Shown: positions 27,776-38,258, counted from the first letter of the stretch. The stretch: DNA of 64,000 nucleotides from Flavobacteriales bacterium (GCA_002705205.1 PAHP01000013.1:1-64000), one strand, 5' to 3'. Translations and numbers: made by a program. The notes: a model not told the origin generated them from the sequence alone.

Positions 27776-28894
27776 ATGAATTTATTAAAGTCATGCTGGT
27801 TTTTCATGTGTGGTATTTTTATAAAAAGAGAATATGATGTTGTTTTTTATTATCCACAACATTTCAATAGAGGTAGTCAAGATGAAAACATGTATTTCAG
27901 TCATTTGATTAATGCATGCAAGCAAGAGGGGCGTTCATATACTGTTTTTGAGGAGCCTGATTTTTCTCTCAATTCAAATAGAAATAAGAATGCAACTCCA
28001 TTTGATTTTATATTTGTATTAATTATCTTACTAAGAAGAATGTTTAATTCTGAGATGGATGCTAGAACAAAAGATGTCAGAATTGGAGTTTTTTTGTCAA
28101 AAACATTCTTTAGGTGTATGAGCTTTAATAATGTAGTGACAATTTCACAAAGTATGGTTAGTATTTTTAGAGGTATTAATTCAAATTGTATAATATTTGA
28201 TGTCCAGCATGGTATTATACACCCAAATAAGAAAAATTATTTAATAGAAAAATATCCAGATAAGAATATTATATATAATAAAATGCAACTTTTATTAAGT
28301 GGAGATTCTTATAAGCAACTGATGATCGAAAATGATTACACAAAATATTTTAAGAATAATTCGCATGTTATTGGTAGTTATATTATTAGAGAGGATTTAA
28401 AGCATGACTCGTTTAATAGAAATATTTTAGTTTCATTACAATTTACACATGATCATTCTAATGCTGAAAATATTCTTCTTCTTCAAAATTTAGAGCAAGT
28501 AATCAATTCTAATGATGACGAAACAATCACTTTTTATCTAAAAGATCATCCTAGGTTTAATTTTGATGTTAATCTAACAGATCTATTGAGTTTAAAAAAT
28601 GTAAAACCTGCCCCTATTGACATTGATGATTGTTTTAAATTATGTAGTTTGCAAATAACAGCTTATTCAACCTTGGTATTTGAAGCTGCATTGAAAGGTA
28701 TACCAACTATATTAGTTAACCCACTTTCAAAATATGACTATTTTAATAAATATTTCTCATATCCGTTTTCTAATGAAATTATAGATTTCTCGGATAAATT
28801 ATTCTATAAAAAGAGCTCATTTATGGTACAAGAGTGGGCTTCATCGTATTATAGTGATTTTGATAAAGAAACCTTTATAGACTTGTTGAAATGA
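27776..28894 (+). CDS. GT-B-type capsule/polysaccharide glycosyltransferase, possible sialyltransferase-like
   Basis: FDVQHGIIHP, FYLKDHPRF, ITAYSTLVFEAALKGIPTILVNP. ATG 27776 preferred over TTG 27761. Confidence 0.5.
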   Translation: MNLLKSCWFFMCGIFIKREYDVVFYYPQHFNRGSQDENMYFSHLINACKQEGRSYTVFEEPDFSLNSNRNKNATPFDFIFVLIILLRRMFNSEMDARTKDVRIGVFLSKTFFRCMSFNNVVTISQSMVSIFRGINSNCIIFDVQHGIIHPNKKNYLIEKYPDKNIIYNKMQLLLSGDSYKQLMIENDYTKYFKNNSHVIGSYIIREDLKHDSFNRNILVSLQFTHDHSNAENILLLQNLEQVINSNDDETITFYLKDHPRFNFDVNLTDLLSLKNVKPAPIDIDDCFKLCSLQITAYSTLVFEAALKGIPTILVNPLSKYDYFNKYFSYPFSNEIIDFSDKLFYKKSSFMVQEWASSYYSDFDKETFIDLLK

Positions 28895-29928
28895 TAAAAA
28901 TAAAGATCTTTTTAGGGGCATATGTAAATTATATTAATGCGCAGAATATAAATTGTAAGGCTATTGCAAAACATTTAGATAAAGAAAGATTTGAGGTTTT
29001 GTCTCTTGCAAATTATTTTGGTAATGAGGATACTCCTGATGTAAAGATCTTTTATTGTTTTAAACCATTTAGTATTTCAAAACATATTGGATTCTTATGG
29101 GGTATATTAAATTGTGATATTGCTTATTTCCCAAAACATGTTGATACACCTGTATGGATTTTAAAACTAGCTAGACTATTTAAGAAGCCAGTCTTCTCTA
29201 CAATTGAAGGTAATGTGACAGATAAATCTTTACCAAACCTTATTGATTTATTTGGGTCAGAAAACAAGATTAAGAACCACTTTTCACTTATTAATAAGAT
29301 ATTTCCTATCACTACTTTCTTGCAGATTAATGCATCTAGCTTACTTCCAGTGCAAGAGAGTGTCTTACAGCTTGGTGTTGATATTAATCAGTTCTCAGTT
29401 TCTAAAAAATTAAAATTAGAATCCATTGTATTTGTTGGTAGTATTATTAAAAGAAAGCAGGTGCAAGAATTTATTCATTTAGCTCACACGTATCCTCAGC
29501 TATATTTTAATTTAATTGGTGATGGAGAGGAGAGAGAATCTTTAAAGAAAACGTCTCCCAAGAATATTATTTTTCATGGTTTATTATCACATAGTGAGAT
29601 TGATGAAATCTTTAATTGTTCTGATTTAATGTTCTTGCCTTCAAGATCAGAAGGCTTTCCAAAGGTTATCTTAGAAGCGGCTTCTGCAGGTATACCATCT
29701 ATTCTTTATGACTCCTACGGTGCCTCTGATTGGATGCAGCATTATAAAGATGGATTTATAGTTAATGATATTTCAGAGGTTAAGGCAGTAATTAATACAC
29801 TTATAGAAAGACCTTCCGTATTGAAAGAAACTTCAAGAAATGCAGTGAAGTTAGCTGAGAAGTTTAATTGGAGACTTGTGATTAAGAGTTGGGAGAAAGA
29901 AATTGAAGATTTGTATTATGGTAGATAA
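28891..29928 (+). CDS. Glycosyltransferase (GT4-like)
   Basis: FVGSIIKRKQVQEFI...LNLIGDGEERESL-type pattern (FNLIGDGEERESL), FLPSRSEGFPKVILEAASAGIPSI. Confidence 0.88.
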   Translation: MIKIKIFLGAYVNYINAQNINCKAIAKHLDKERFEVLSLANYFGNEDTPDVKIFYCFKPFSISKHIGFLWGILNCDIAYFPKHVDTPVWILKLARLFKKPVFSTIEGNVTDKSLPNLIDLFGSENKIKNHFSLINKIFPITTFLQINASSLLPVQESVLQLGVDINQFSVSKKLKLESIVFVGSIIKRKQVQEFIHLAHTYPQLYFNLIGDGEERESLKKTSPKNIIFHGLLSHSEIDEIFNCSDLMFLPSRSEGFPKVILEAASAGIPSILYDSYGASDWMQHYKDGFIVNDISEVKAVINTLIERPSVLKETSRNAVKLAEKFNWRLVIKSWEKEIEDLYYGR

Positions 29929-31069
29929 TACGTATATAATTATTACACCTTATTTCCCTAGTAAAGAATGTTATATGGGAAGTTATGTATATGATCAGGC
30001 TAAAGCAATAAATAATACTCCAGCATATAAGGTTAGAATAATAAAGTTAGTTTCTTTTTTCTCAAAAGAGGAAGATTATATCTTCCAAGATTTTGATGTT
30101 AAGATATTTAAAGTGTTTGACTTACCATTTTTTATTCTTCCAGGTGTTTTTAATTTCTTTAATGCTATTAGATTTAGAGAATTTTTTAGGACTAACAGAT
30201 TATTAGAAAATTCCTCTGTAATTCATTCTCATGTTAGTTACCCATCAGCATATTTAGCTAATGCAATTGCATCAATTTTAGACACTAAGACAATTATTCA
30301 ACATCATGGAATTGACGCATTACAGCTTCTTAATGGAAGATTTAAATTGCTAAGAAGACTTCAACAAAGTTTTATTAAAAGAAGATCAATTAAACAACTT
30401 AATAAGATTGGATTGAGTGTATATGTTTCTAATAGGGTAAGGAATGAAATTCATTCTTATAATGCATATATTTCTAAGGATGAATATGTTTTATATAATG
30501 GCGTCGATAGAACTAAATTCTATAATACAGGTAAAAAAAAGAATAGTAATATTTACAAGATCGGATGTGTTGCTAATTTCTGGCCAATTAAAGATCAAAT
30601 ATCACTAATAAAAGCTGTACATCTATTAGTGAAGAGTGGTGTTAATGATATAAGGTTAAACCTTATTGGTTCTGGAAAAACCTTAGATAGTTGCAAAGAA
30701 TATGTTAAGTCTAATGTTCTAGATTTATATGTTTACTTTAAGGAAGAGATGCCTCATCATAAATTAAATGATTTTTATAACTCATTAGATTTATTTGTGC
30801 TCCCATCATATTATGAGGCCTTAGGCTGTGTGTTTCTAGAAGCTTGGGCTACAGATATACCTATAATTGCTGTTAGAAATCAAGGAATTTCTGAGTTAAT
30901 TCCAGAAGATGAGGTAAATAATTTATTGTCTGAAGAAAGAAATCCAGAATCATTAAAAGAAAAGATCTTAGCAGAATATAAGAAGAGAAGATCATATGAA
31001 TTTGATTCTAAATATGATATTAAGAATACTATTTCAGAATTTCTAAAACTCCCATTCTTTAATGATTAA
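29918..31069 (+). CDS. Glycosyltransferase (GT4-like)
   Basis: IIQHHGIDALQLLNGRF, LNLIGSGKTLDSC, LFVLPSYYEALGCVFLEAWATDIPII. ATG 29918 preferred; the ORF-track start 29903 is TTG. Confidence 0.88.
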   Translation: MVDNTYIIITPYFPSKECYMGSYVYDQAKAINNTPAYKVRIIKLVSFFSKEEDYIFQDFDVKIFKVFDLPFFILPGVFNFFNAIRFREFFRTNRLLENSSVIHSHVSYPSAYLANAIASILDTKTIIQHHGIDALQLLNGRFKLLRRLQQSFIKRRSIKQLNKIGLSVYVSNRVRNEIHSYNAYISKDEYVLYNGVDRTKFYNTGKKKNSNIYKIGCVANFWPIKDQISLIKAVHLLVKSGVNDIRLNLIGSGKTLDSCKEYVKSNVLDLYVYFKEEMPHHKLNDFYNSLDLFVLPSYYEALGCVFLEAWATDIPIIAVRNQGISELIPEDEVNNLLSEERNPESLKEKILAEYKKRRSYEFDSKYDIKNTISEFLKLPFFND

Positions 31070-31673
31070 TAGCAAAATATTAGACATAATAATAGCAAAT
31101 GATATTCCATTTGCTGTAATTGATGGTAAATATAATATTGAGTCCTATGATGATGAGGCGCAGTGTTTTTTACCTGATTTGGATATAGTATTAAAATCTG
31201 ATTCAGCAGGTATAATTGATGATATTAGGAATAATAAGGAGTTTAAATCATTAGAGCTCCTTTCATTCAAAGAAAAAGAAACAAATACTAGAGTTGATTT
31301 ATATCTCAATTCACTAAATGTAGGTTACTATCACTTTTTAAATATTGATGAGAACTCATTTGTAAACCATAGAGTTTCAGAAGAGGAGTATATAATTTAT
31401 CAGTTAATAGATCCATTATTAAAATTTTCAAAATACCTACCTAGGCATAAATATCGATTGCAGAAGTATTTTGCTGAAGGGATACCAGAAAATATTTTTT
31501 ACAAGTTGCAGAGAATCATTGGATATAATCTTACTTCCATATTATTAGATCAAATATTGAAAGGGAAATTTAGTGTCTCACAATTATTTATTAGAAGATG
31601 CAAAATCAATATTCTATTTATAAATGGTAACTTTGTAAGAATGATAAAAAAAAGATTACTAGATCATGTGTAA
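31062..31673 (+). CDS. Nucleotidyltransferase-like protein
   Basis: FLPDLDIVLKSDSAGIIDDI...TRVDLYLNSLN resembles the NTase-fold D-x-D plus third acidic strand; small, precedes HprK-like gene. Confidence 0.4.
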   Translation: MINSKILDIIIANDIPFAVIDGKYNIESYDDEAQCFLPDLDIVLKSDSAGIIDDIRNNKEFKSLELLSFKEKETNTRVDLYLNSLNVGYYHFLNIDENSFVNHRVSEEEYIIYQLIDPLLKFSKYLPRHKYRLQKYFAEGIPENIFYKLQRIIGYNLTSILLDQILKGKFSVSQLFIRRCKINILFINGNFVRMIKKRLLDHV

Positions 31674-32766
31674 CTATAGACATCATAATTCTGCATTTTC
31701 AATATCTACTTCTTGTATTAAGAATAGAAGCTTAAAAAGAAAGGTAGATTTTGCTATTAAAGATGTATTTAAGGGATTCTTGTTAAGTGAAACGGAGGAA
31801 GTGGTAATAGAATTTATTTTTACTGATGAAATAGATAATTTTATTATAGATGATCAATGTATGAGGGTTAAGGATATTAAGGTCAGTAATCTTCAAACAC
31901 ATTTTAAAGATAATGAGCTGGAATTCTTAGTAAACAATGAGAATATATTTAAAGTATATATTAATGTTTCTAATAATGAAAGTTTTAAATCTTCAGTAAG
32001 ATTTTTTAATAAATCATTTAAGAATAAGATTGAGCAACAGATAACGACATTCTATTATCGTATTTTCTTACTTTTCTCTCAGCTTTGGAATATTAAAAAT
32101 GATCTTTCATACTTGCATTCTTCATCAGTTGAAATTAGTGGAGAGTCAATTGTTTTTACTGCAGATTCAGGTGTAGGTAAAAGTTCGTTATTATTTAGAC
32201 TATCTGAGGAGAAGGCTGTTAGCTTTATTGCTGATGATCTAACAATCCTTTCTTCAGAATCAGAAGTGTTTTATCAAGGGAGAAGCTTAAGTGTGAAACC
32301 TTATCATTTAAGATACTTTAGTTTTTTAGAAGATAAATTAAAAAAAATAATGCTTAGAGGGCAAAAATTTCAGTGGAAGCTTATAAATGATAATAGGCTA
32401 ACATACCGTATTACTCCAAATCATTTATTTGATAATATTGTTACATCAAGCAAAATAAAAAGAGTTATTCACCTCTGTAATCATTCAGATAGAGACTTTA
32501 AAATTTCTGAGATTTCCTGTAAAGATTTGGTGAAGTATACAAACTCTATTTTGATAAATGAGTTGTATTTAGCAAACAGTAAGCTTAATGCAGTTGCCTC
32601 ATTACCTAATTCACCATTTATTTATTCATCTGAGCTGTACAATAAGGTCTCTCAGATTTACTTAAAAGCATTTGATAATATTGAGATAATATTAGTTCTG
32701 GTTCCTTTTATGTCAGATCCCAACGAATTATATGAATTCTTAAAAACTGAAGGATGCTTAGATTAA
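31666..32766 (+). CDS. HPr kinase-related P-loop protein
   Basis: LHSSSVEISGESIVFTADSGVGKSSLLFRLSEEKAVSFIADDLTIL...VKPYHLRYF. Confidence 0.65.
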   Translation: MCNYRHHNSAFSISTSCIKNRSLKRKVDFAIKDVFKGFLLSETEEVVIEFIFTDEIDNFIIDDQCMRVKDIKVSNLQTHFKDNELEFLVNNENIFKVYINVSNNESFKSSVRFFNKSFKNKIEQQITTFYYRIFLLFSQLWNIKNDLSYLHSSSVEISGESIVFTADSGVGKSSLLFRLSEEKAVSFIADDLTILSSESEVFYQGRSLSVKPYHLRYFSFLEDKLKKIMLRGQKFQWKLINDNRLTYRITPNHLFDNIVTSSKIKRVIHLCNHSDRDFKISEISCKDLVKYTNSILINELYLANSKLNAVASLPNSPFIYSSELYNKVSQIYLKAFDNIEIILVLVPFMSDPNELYEFLKTEGCLD

Positions 32767-34199
32767 TTATTAGACAAGCAAATTGGGGTATATTGGGGGC
32801 ATTATTCGGATTTTTAATTGGATTTTTTGTAAAGATTTACCTCATTGATATTGTAGGTCTTCCGGCTTGGGGGAAATATGTAACTGCTCAAACATTTAGT
32901 TCAATGTCTGAGACCTTTTTATCTATTGGAATCCCTTTTGTAATAATTAAATTCATACCTTCATTTGTTAGTGTTAATAAAGAAAAAGCTAGTAGGATTG
33001 CTAATATATTTATTAGATATGCTTTAATTGTCGGTGGGGTTTTTCTAGTGCTTATTTATTTCAGTTCTGATTATATTAATAGTTTTATTTATAGCGATAT
33101 AGATGATCTAAGTTGGATTTTATTTGTTATGTGTATACATGTGCCAATTAGTATGCTTTTTGGTGTTATCGTTTCATTGTATCGCTCTATATTAAAAATA
33201 AAGGAAATTGTATTGTATGGTACATTTATTACTGTTTCATTAAGGGCAATATTAACTGTTATTATATTCCAATACACATCAGATATAAGTCATTTTATCA
33301 TGATAGAGGTTGTTACTCAAATTATTGTATTATCTGTTTTGCTGTATTTATTTAACAAGAATGAGTTCTCATTATTTGTTAAATCAGATATAAAAGAAGT
33401 TACTAGTGATACAAGAATTATTGCTTATGGTAAAAAGATGTTTTATAATTCAGTAGTGACTTTTATTTCAGCTCAGGCTCTTAGTTTTATTATTAGTATT
33501 ACATTACCAATTCAGGATGTGGGTGCCTATAATATATTATTAACCCTTACAGGTTTAACAACATTTTTATTAGTAAACTTAAATAAAGTATTTGCTCCAG
33601 CAATTTCTAAACTTTTCTATGAGAATAAAATTTCAGCATTAAATAAATTATATAAAAAAACTACTTTCTTTATTAATCTTCTCACTATTCCTTTGGTGAT
33701 AATAATAGCAATTTTTGCTGATGAGATCTTAGGGCTTTATACTTCTGAAATGCTTAATTATAGAGAGTATTTATTTTTTATGCTTGCTGCTGGGATGCTG
33801 TCATTAGCGGCAGGTAGTTCAGGTACTTTTATGGTCATGGCAGGGTTGGAAAAACAAAACTTATATATACAAATCATTAGATCAATTTTACTAGTTACTC
33901 TTTCATTAATACTTATACCTGAATTTGGCTTATTCAGTGTTGTTATTCTGTATGTTGTTTTTATGTTGTTTGTAAATTTGTTTCAAGTTATCTATATCTC
34001 AAAATATATTAATATCTCTCCTTTCTCAAAGGAATTGATTATACTATTTTTTCTGACTATTTTTGGTATGTATTTTGCTATATCACAGCAATTTGAGTTT
34101 GAGGTATATCATTATTTTATTATTCCAATCAGTATTTATGTATTATATTTTTCAATTATGTATTATCCTTTTAAGAAGATAGTTAAAGAAATATTTTAA
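32754..34199 (+). CDS. Oligosaccharide flippase (Wzx/MATE-type)
   Basis: ~12-14 TM helices; N-terminal RQANWGILGALFGFLIGFFVKIYLIDIVGLPAWGKYV. Confidence 0.85.
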   Translation: MLRLIIRQANWGILGALFGFLIGFFVKIYLIDIVGLPAWGKYVTAQTFSSMSETFLSIGIPFVIIKFIPSFVSVNKEKASRIANIFIRYALIVGGVFLVLIYFSSDYINSFIYSDIDDLSWILFVMCIHVPISMLFGVIVSLYRSILKIKEIVLYGTFITVSLRAILTVIIFQYTSDISHFIMIEVVTQIIVLSVLLYLFNKNEFSLFVKSDIKEVTSDTRIIAYGKKMFYNSVVTFISAQALSFIISITLPIQDVGAYNILLTLTGLTTFLLVNLNKVFAPAISKLFYENKISALNKLYKKTTFFINLLTIPLVIIIAIFADEILGLYTSEMLNYREYLFFMLAAGMLSLAAGSSGTFMVMAGLEKQNLYIQIIRSILLVTLSLILIPEFGLFSVVILYVVFMLFVNLFQVIYISKYINISPFSKELIILFFLTIFGMYFAISQQFEFEVYHYFIIPISIYVLYFSIMYYPFKKIVKEIF

Positions 34200-35047
34200 T
34201 GAGATATACATTTGTATCATTAGGAAGATTAGAGAGCTTGGGAGTTCGTTTGGGTGGTGCTGGATTAGGTAACATTCTATTTCCATGGGCGAGAGCTATT
34301 CTTTATGCAAAAAGAAATAATTTACAGAGGATTCAGACAACATGGAGGACACTAAAAATTGGTACTTTTCTGAGGTGTGAAAGAGATAAAAGAATGTATT
34401 TTGATTTATTTACTGGTAAAGATGGGATAAGTGGTATTAAAAAGTTTCTATTACTTAATTTTTCTAATAAAGTAAAGATATTCTCTGGAATGGATGGCCT
34501 ATTTGCGCCATTTAAAAATGAACATGCTTTTATTAAGTCAGAGCTATTTAAGATAATAAACCCTTCTCATATAAACAAAGTAAGTGGGTTCAATAAGAAG
34601 TCGATAGGTATTCATATAAGAATGGGTGACTTTGAGGTCCCTCAGGATGAGCAGATATTAAGGGATGGGAACTGGAATTATCGACTGCCAATAAAATGGT
34701 ATGTTGCAATTATTGAGCAGATCAGATTAATTAGCAACTTGCCTATTTGTATTTTCTCAGATGCTTCTGATCAAGAACTCGAAGATATCTTAACTATTAG
34801 TAATTGTAGAAGGGCTTATTTTGGTTCTGCCATTTCAGATGTCATTGCATTAAGTCGCTGTAAAGTTTTAGTTTCTTCTGCAAGTACATTTAGTATGTGG
34901 GCTTCATTTTTAGGTCAAATGCCAACAATTTGGTTTCCTGGTCAGTTGCGTCAGAAGCTAATTATTGATCATAATATTTTTGAAGGCGAAATTGATTATA
35001 CTGATAAGCTTCCCGCTACTATAATTAAAACTATAGCTAATGCTTAG
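34199..35047 (+). CDS. GT11-like (alpha-1,2-fucosyltransferase-type) glycosyltransferase
   Basis: GGAGLGNILFPWARA, SIGIHIRMGDFE, VIALSRCKVLVSSASTFSMWASFLGQMPTIWFPG. Confidence 0.6.
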   Translation: MRYTFVSLGRLESLGVRLGGAGLGNILFPWARAILYAKRNNLQRIQTTWRTLKIGTFLRCERDKRMYFDLFTGKDGISGIKKFLLLNFSNKVKIFSGMDGLFAPFKNEHAFIKSELFKIINPSHINKVSGFNKKSIGIHIRMGDFEVPQDEQILRDGNWNYRLPIKWYVAIIEQIRLISNLPICIFSDASDQELEDILTISNCRRAYFGSAISDVIALSRCKVLVSSASTFSMWASFLGQMPTIWFPGQLRQKLIIDHNIFEGEIDYTDKLPATIIKTIANA

Positions 35048-36176
35048 ATGGCTTTTTAAATATGCTGCAGCAGTTTTTATTTTCAATACAATATTATTGT
35101 CTATTGAGGTGACAATGAAGATTGGGAATCTAATCTTTTTTGGGTTAATGGCTTTATATAGTATAGCGTTATTAATTAATCCCAATCAGATGAGAAAGAT
35201 TATTTTTCATAAGTCTTTTTATTTTTTGTTGATCATTAATATATTAAATATAATTTATTTTTTCTTATTCCATTCTATTGCTGATATTGAGGCTGTAAAA
35301 TACTTATTAGCCAGAGCTGTGAAGTTTGCAATTATTTCAGGATCTATTTATTTTCACCTAGATTATTATAAGATAAAGTTTCTTGATCATATTATATATT
35401 TAACCTTATTTATTATTTCTATTAGCTTAATATTAGATCCTAATATATTCATAGGGAGATATAGTGGTATTATTTGGAATCCTAATATGTTGTCTTCTCT
35501 TGTTACAATATCCTTCGCAATTTTATTTCTTAAATATAAGAATTATGATAAAGTTAATATTTTTCTTCTTATTTTATTCCTTGCGATTTCTTTAGCAACA
35601 GGTTCAAGAGGTTCACTAGTAGGTATATTGCTAGTTTTCTTATTTAAATATAGTTTTTCAAGAAGGAATATTTTCTATGCAATATTAGCTATTGCTGCTA
35701 TTTTTATTATTTCAAACATTCAGCTTTCAACTAGTATTAATAGGTTCTCAGATCAATCATTATTTAACGATAGAATTCTCCAATATGAATATGCTTTTAA
35801 ATCAATTTATAGTAAGTTATATACAGGATATGGTCTTGATAAATATTCTTATATAGATAAAAGCCTAGTTCCTATATTTTTAAAAGGTAAAATTATAGGA
35901 GCTCACAATGCCTATTTAGCCATATTAACTCAATATGGGATAGTTTTTGGAAGTTTAGTGCTTTATATCATATTTCAGAAGTCTTATAGTGCTATTTTAT
36001 TCTTCCGAAATTCATCAGGTAATGAAAAGGTTTATTTATTTATTATTATTTACACGTTAATTGCTTCAATATATGAAACGCTTATTACAGGAGTTAATGA
36101 ATTCCAAACATCTCTTTTCTGGTTTTCATTAGCGATATTGTCATATTCTAAATACAAAATAGAAAATGCAAATTAA
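35040..36176 (+). CDS. O-antigen polymerase/ligase-like membrane protein (Wzy)
   Basis: ~10 TM helices; SLATGSRGSLVGILLVF and GAHNAYLAILTQYGIV motifs. Confidence 0.8.
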   Translation: MLRWLFKYAAAVFIFNTILLSIEVTMKIGNLIFFGLMALYSIALLINPNQMRKIIFHKSFYFLLIINILNIIYFFLFHSIADIEAVKYLLARAVKFAIISGSIYFHLDYYKIKFLDHIIYLTLFIISISLILDPNIFIGRYSGIIWNPNMLSSLVTISFAILFLKYKNYDKVNIFLLILFLAISLATGSRGSLVGILLVFLFKYSFSRRNIFYAILAIAAIFIISNIQLSTSINRFSDQSLFNDRILQYEYAFKSIYSKLYTGYGLDKYSYIDKSLVPIFLKGKIIGAHNAYLAILTQYGIVFGSLVLYIIFQKSYSAILFFRNSSGNEKVYLFIIIYTLIASIYETLITGVNEFQTSLFWFSLAILSYSKYKIENAN

Positions 36177-37206
36177 GATATTTAATAATATAGAAGATTT
36201 TCTGCTCATCAAAGATGATTGGGATAGGTTATTTGCCAGTGGAAATTATAGTGTTTTTCAAGAGTTTCATTTTAATTATCTCTCCTGGAAGCATGAGTTA
36301 ATAACTGATAGTCGAAATCAATTAGCTATTACTGTTAGTATAGTAGATAACCATATCTCATCAATATTCCCATTTTATCTTGATTCTAATAAGAGATTAA
36401 GATTTATTAATGATCAACATTTTGATTTTTGTGACTGTATTTCTAATGATGCGATTAATTTTTTAGAAGTCTATAATTATTTAAGAAATGAGATCACTTT
36501 TAAATCAATGAGATTAATAAATATAAAGAAAACCGCATTTATTTATAAGGCAGTAGATGAGGTGAACATAAAGAATAAAGCTTTTTTACCTATATCAGAG
36601 TATTCAGAACTAAATGTAGATCAAGGAGATTTCCCTTATAACGTCCCTCATTATCGATCTCATCAGAAGCACAGAATTAATAAGGCTATCCGCAAGAATT
36701 CATTAAATGAATCTATAGTTCTAACAAAAAATAATAATTGTTTTCCAAAGAAAGATATCTTACTGTTAAAGGATAAAATGATTAATTCTGGCATTAGAAA
36801 AAAGAACTTTCTAAATAATAATAGATTATTGTTAATAGAAGATTTATATAATTTGGGTATTGTGACTTTGCATGTGATGAGAGATAAGGAAGGATTTAAT
36901 TCTGTAAATATTTTGCTTAATGAATCGTCTAATAGTTTTATTTTCTGGATTGATGTTTTTGATGAGAAACAGATGATTAATCTTAGTTCTTATTGTAATG
37001 TTATTAGATCTTCTTCATCTATTGGATCAATAAATATAAATTTCGGTAGAGGTAGGTATTTTTATAAAGAATCAAATTTTGCTCCAGAATTTCATACGTT
37101 GTATCAGGTCCTTTTATTTTCTAGTAGCTTGCAGAAGCTGTCATTTTTTATTTCGTATAACTTAAGGAGAAAACTAATGTTAGTTTATAAAATAATAAAA
37201 AAATGA
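36166..37206 (+). CDS. GNAT/FemAB-like (CelD/BcsL-type) acyltransferase
   Basis: VFQEFHFNYLSWKHEL...ISSIFPFYLDSNKRLRFIND...NFGRGRYFYKESNF. Confidence 0.6.
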   Translation: MQIKIFNNIEDFLLIKDDWDRLFASGNYSVFQEFHFNYLSWKHELITDSRNQLAITVSIVDNHISSIFPFYLDSNKRLRFINDQHFDFCDCISNDAINFLEVYNYLRNEITFKSMRLINIKKTAFIYKAVDEVNIKNKAFLPISEYSELNVDQGDFPYNVPHYRSHQKHRINKAIRKNSLNESIVLTKNNNCFPKKDILLLKDKMINSGIRKKNFLNNNRLLLIEDLYNLGIVTLHVMRDKEGFNSVNILLNESSNSFIFWIDVFDEKQMINLSSYCNVIRSSSSIGSININFGRGRYFYKESNFAPEFHTLYQVLLFSSSLQKLSFFISYNLRRKLMLVYKIIKK

Positions 37207-38258
37207 AAGTATTTTGTTATTTTGTTGAGCCAGCATCATATACGCTAGATCTAGCCAATCATATTTATGATGATCTGCGTATAGAGTACTGTTTTATTAA
37301 ATCAGAAACTTTAGCGCGCTCTAGCAAGAGATCTAAGAAGCCTTTTCTTGATAAGATGTCATTATTTAGCAGGGTTTTATTTATATTCTCACAATATAGA
37401 AAAAATGATTTTATAATAATTAATGGATATAATAATTATCCTTTTGTTCTTACATTTATCTTAAATTTATTTTCTTTTAGAAAAAGGTTTATTGCATCTG
37501 ATTCTGACACCCAATTGAGAATCCCTACTAGTCTCTTCAAGAGGTTCATTAAATGGTTTTATTTATCAATAATCTTCAAGAATAAATATGTGTTGGGTTT
37601 TGCTGGAGGAAGTAACTCACATAAAGATTTATTTAGAAATTATGGTATGAACGAGGAGCGGATTTTTTTAATGCCATTGATGGTTGATAATAGAAAGTTT
37701 TTACAAGAAGACAAGCGATTTCCCAAAATCTTTACTTTTTTGTATGTTGGCAGACTAGTAAAGCATAAGAATGTGGAGGGCTTAATTCAACAATTTAACG
37801 CCCGTTTTATAGATGAGCCTGCTGTATTAAGAATTGTTGGTAGTGGTGATAGAGAAGAGTATTTGGAGGATAGATATTCATCTTCTAAAGTTATTTTTAC
37901 AGGAAAGAAGTTTAATAGTGATTTAGAAACAGAATTCCAGAATGCTAGTTGTTTTGTTTGTCCATCTGCATTTGAACCGTGGGGGCTGGTTGTAAATGAA
38001 GCACTGTCTTCTTCGTTACCTGTAATAGCTACTAATAAGGTAGGTGCCTCTTTTGATTTAATTAAAGATAAGAATACGGGTTTTGTTGTAGATAATATGA
38101 ATGATTTTGGAAATAGAATGCTCGAGCTTTATAATGATTCTGATTTACTATTAGAATATGCTGAAAATGCATGTACATTAATGAAAGATCATTGGAATTA
38201 TGATTTTTATCATAAATGCTTAATTACTGCAATTAAAAAGGTAAAGAAATGTCAATAA
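37203..38258 (+). CDS. Glycosyltransferase (GT4-like)
   Basis: FLYVGRLVKHKNVEGLIQQF, LRIVGSGDREEYLE, CPSAFEPWGLVVNEALSSSLPVIATNKVGA. Confidence 0.9.
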   Translation: MKVFCYFVEPASYTLDLANHIYDDLRIEYCFIKSETLARSSKRSKKPFLDKMSLFSRVLFIFSQYRKNDFIIINGYNNYPFVLTFILNLFSFRKRFIASDSDTQLRIPTSLFKRFIKWFYLSIIFKNKYVLGFAGGSNSHKDLFRNYGMNEERIFLMPLMVDNRKFLQEDKRFPKIFTFLYVGRLVKHKNVEGLIQQFNARFIDEPAVLRIVGSGDREEYLEDRYSSSKVIFTGKKFNSDLETEFQNASCFVCPSAFEPWGLVVNEALSSSLPVIATNKVGASFDLIKDKNTGFVVDNMNDFGNRMLELYNDSDLLLEYAENACTLMKDHWNYDFYHKCLITAIKKVKKCQ

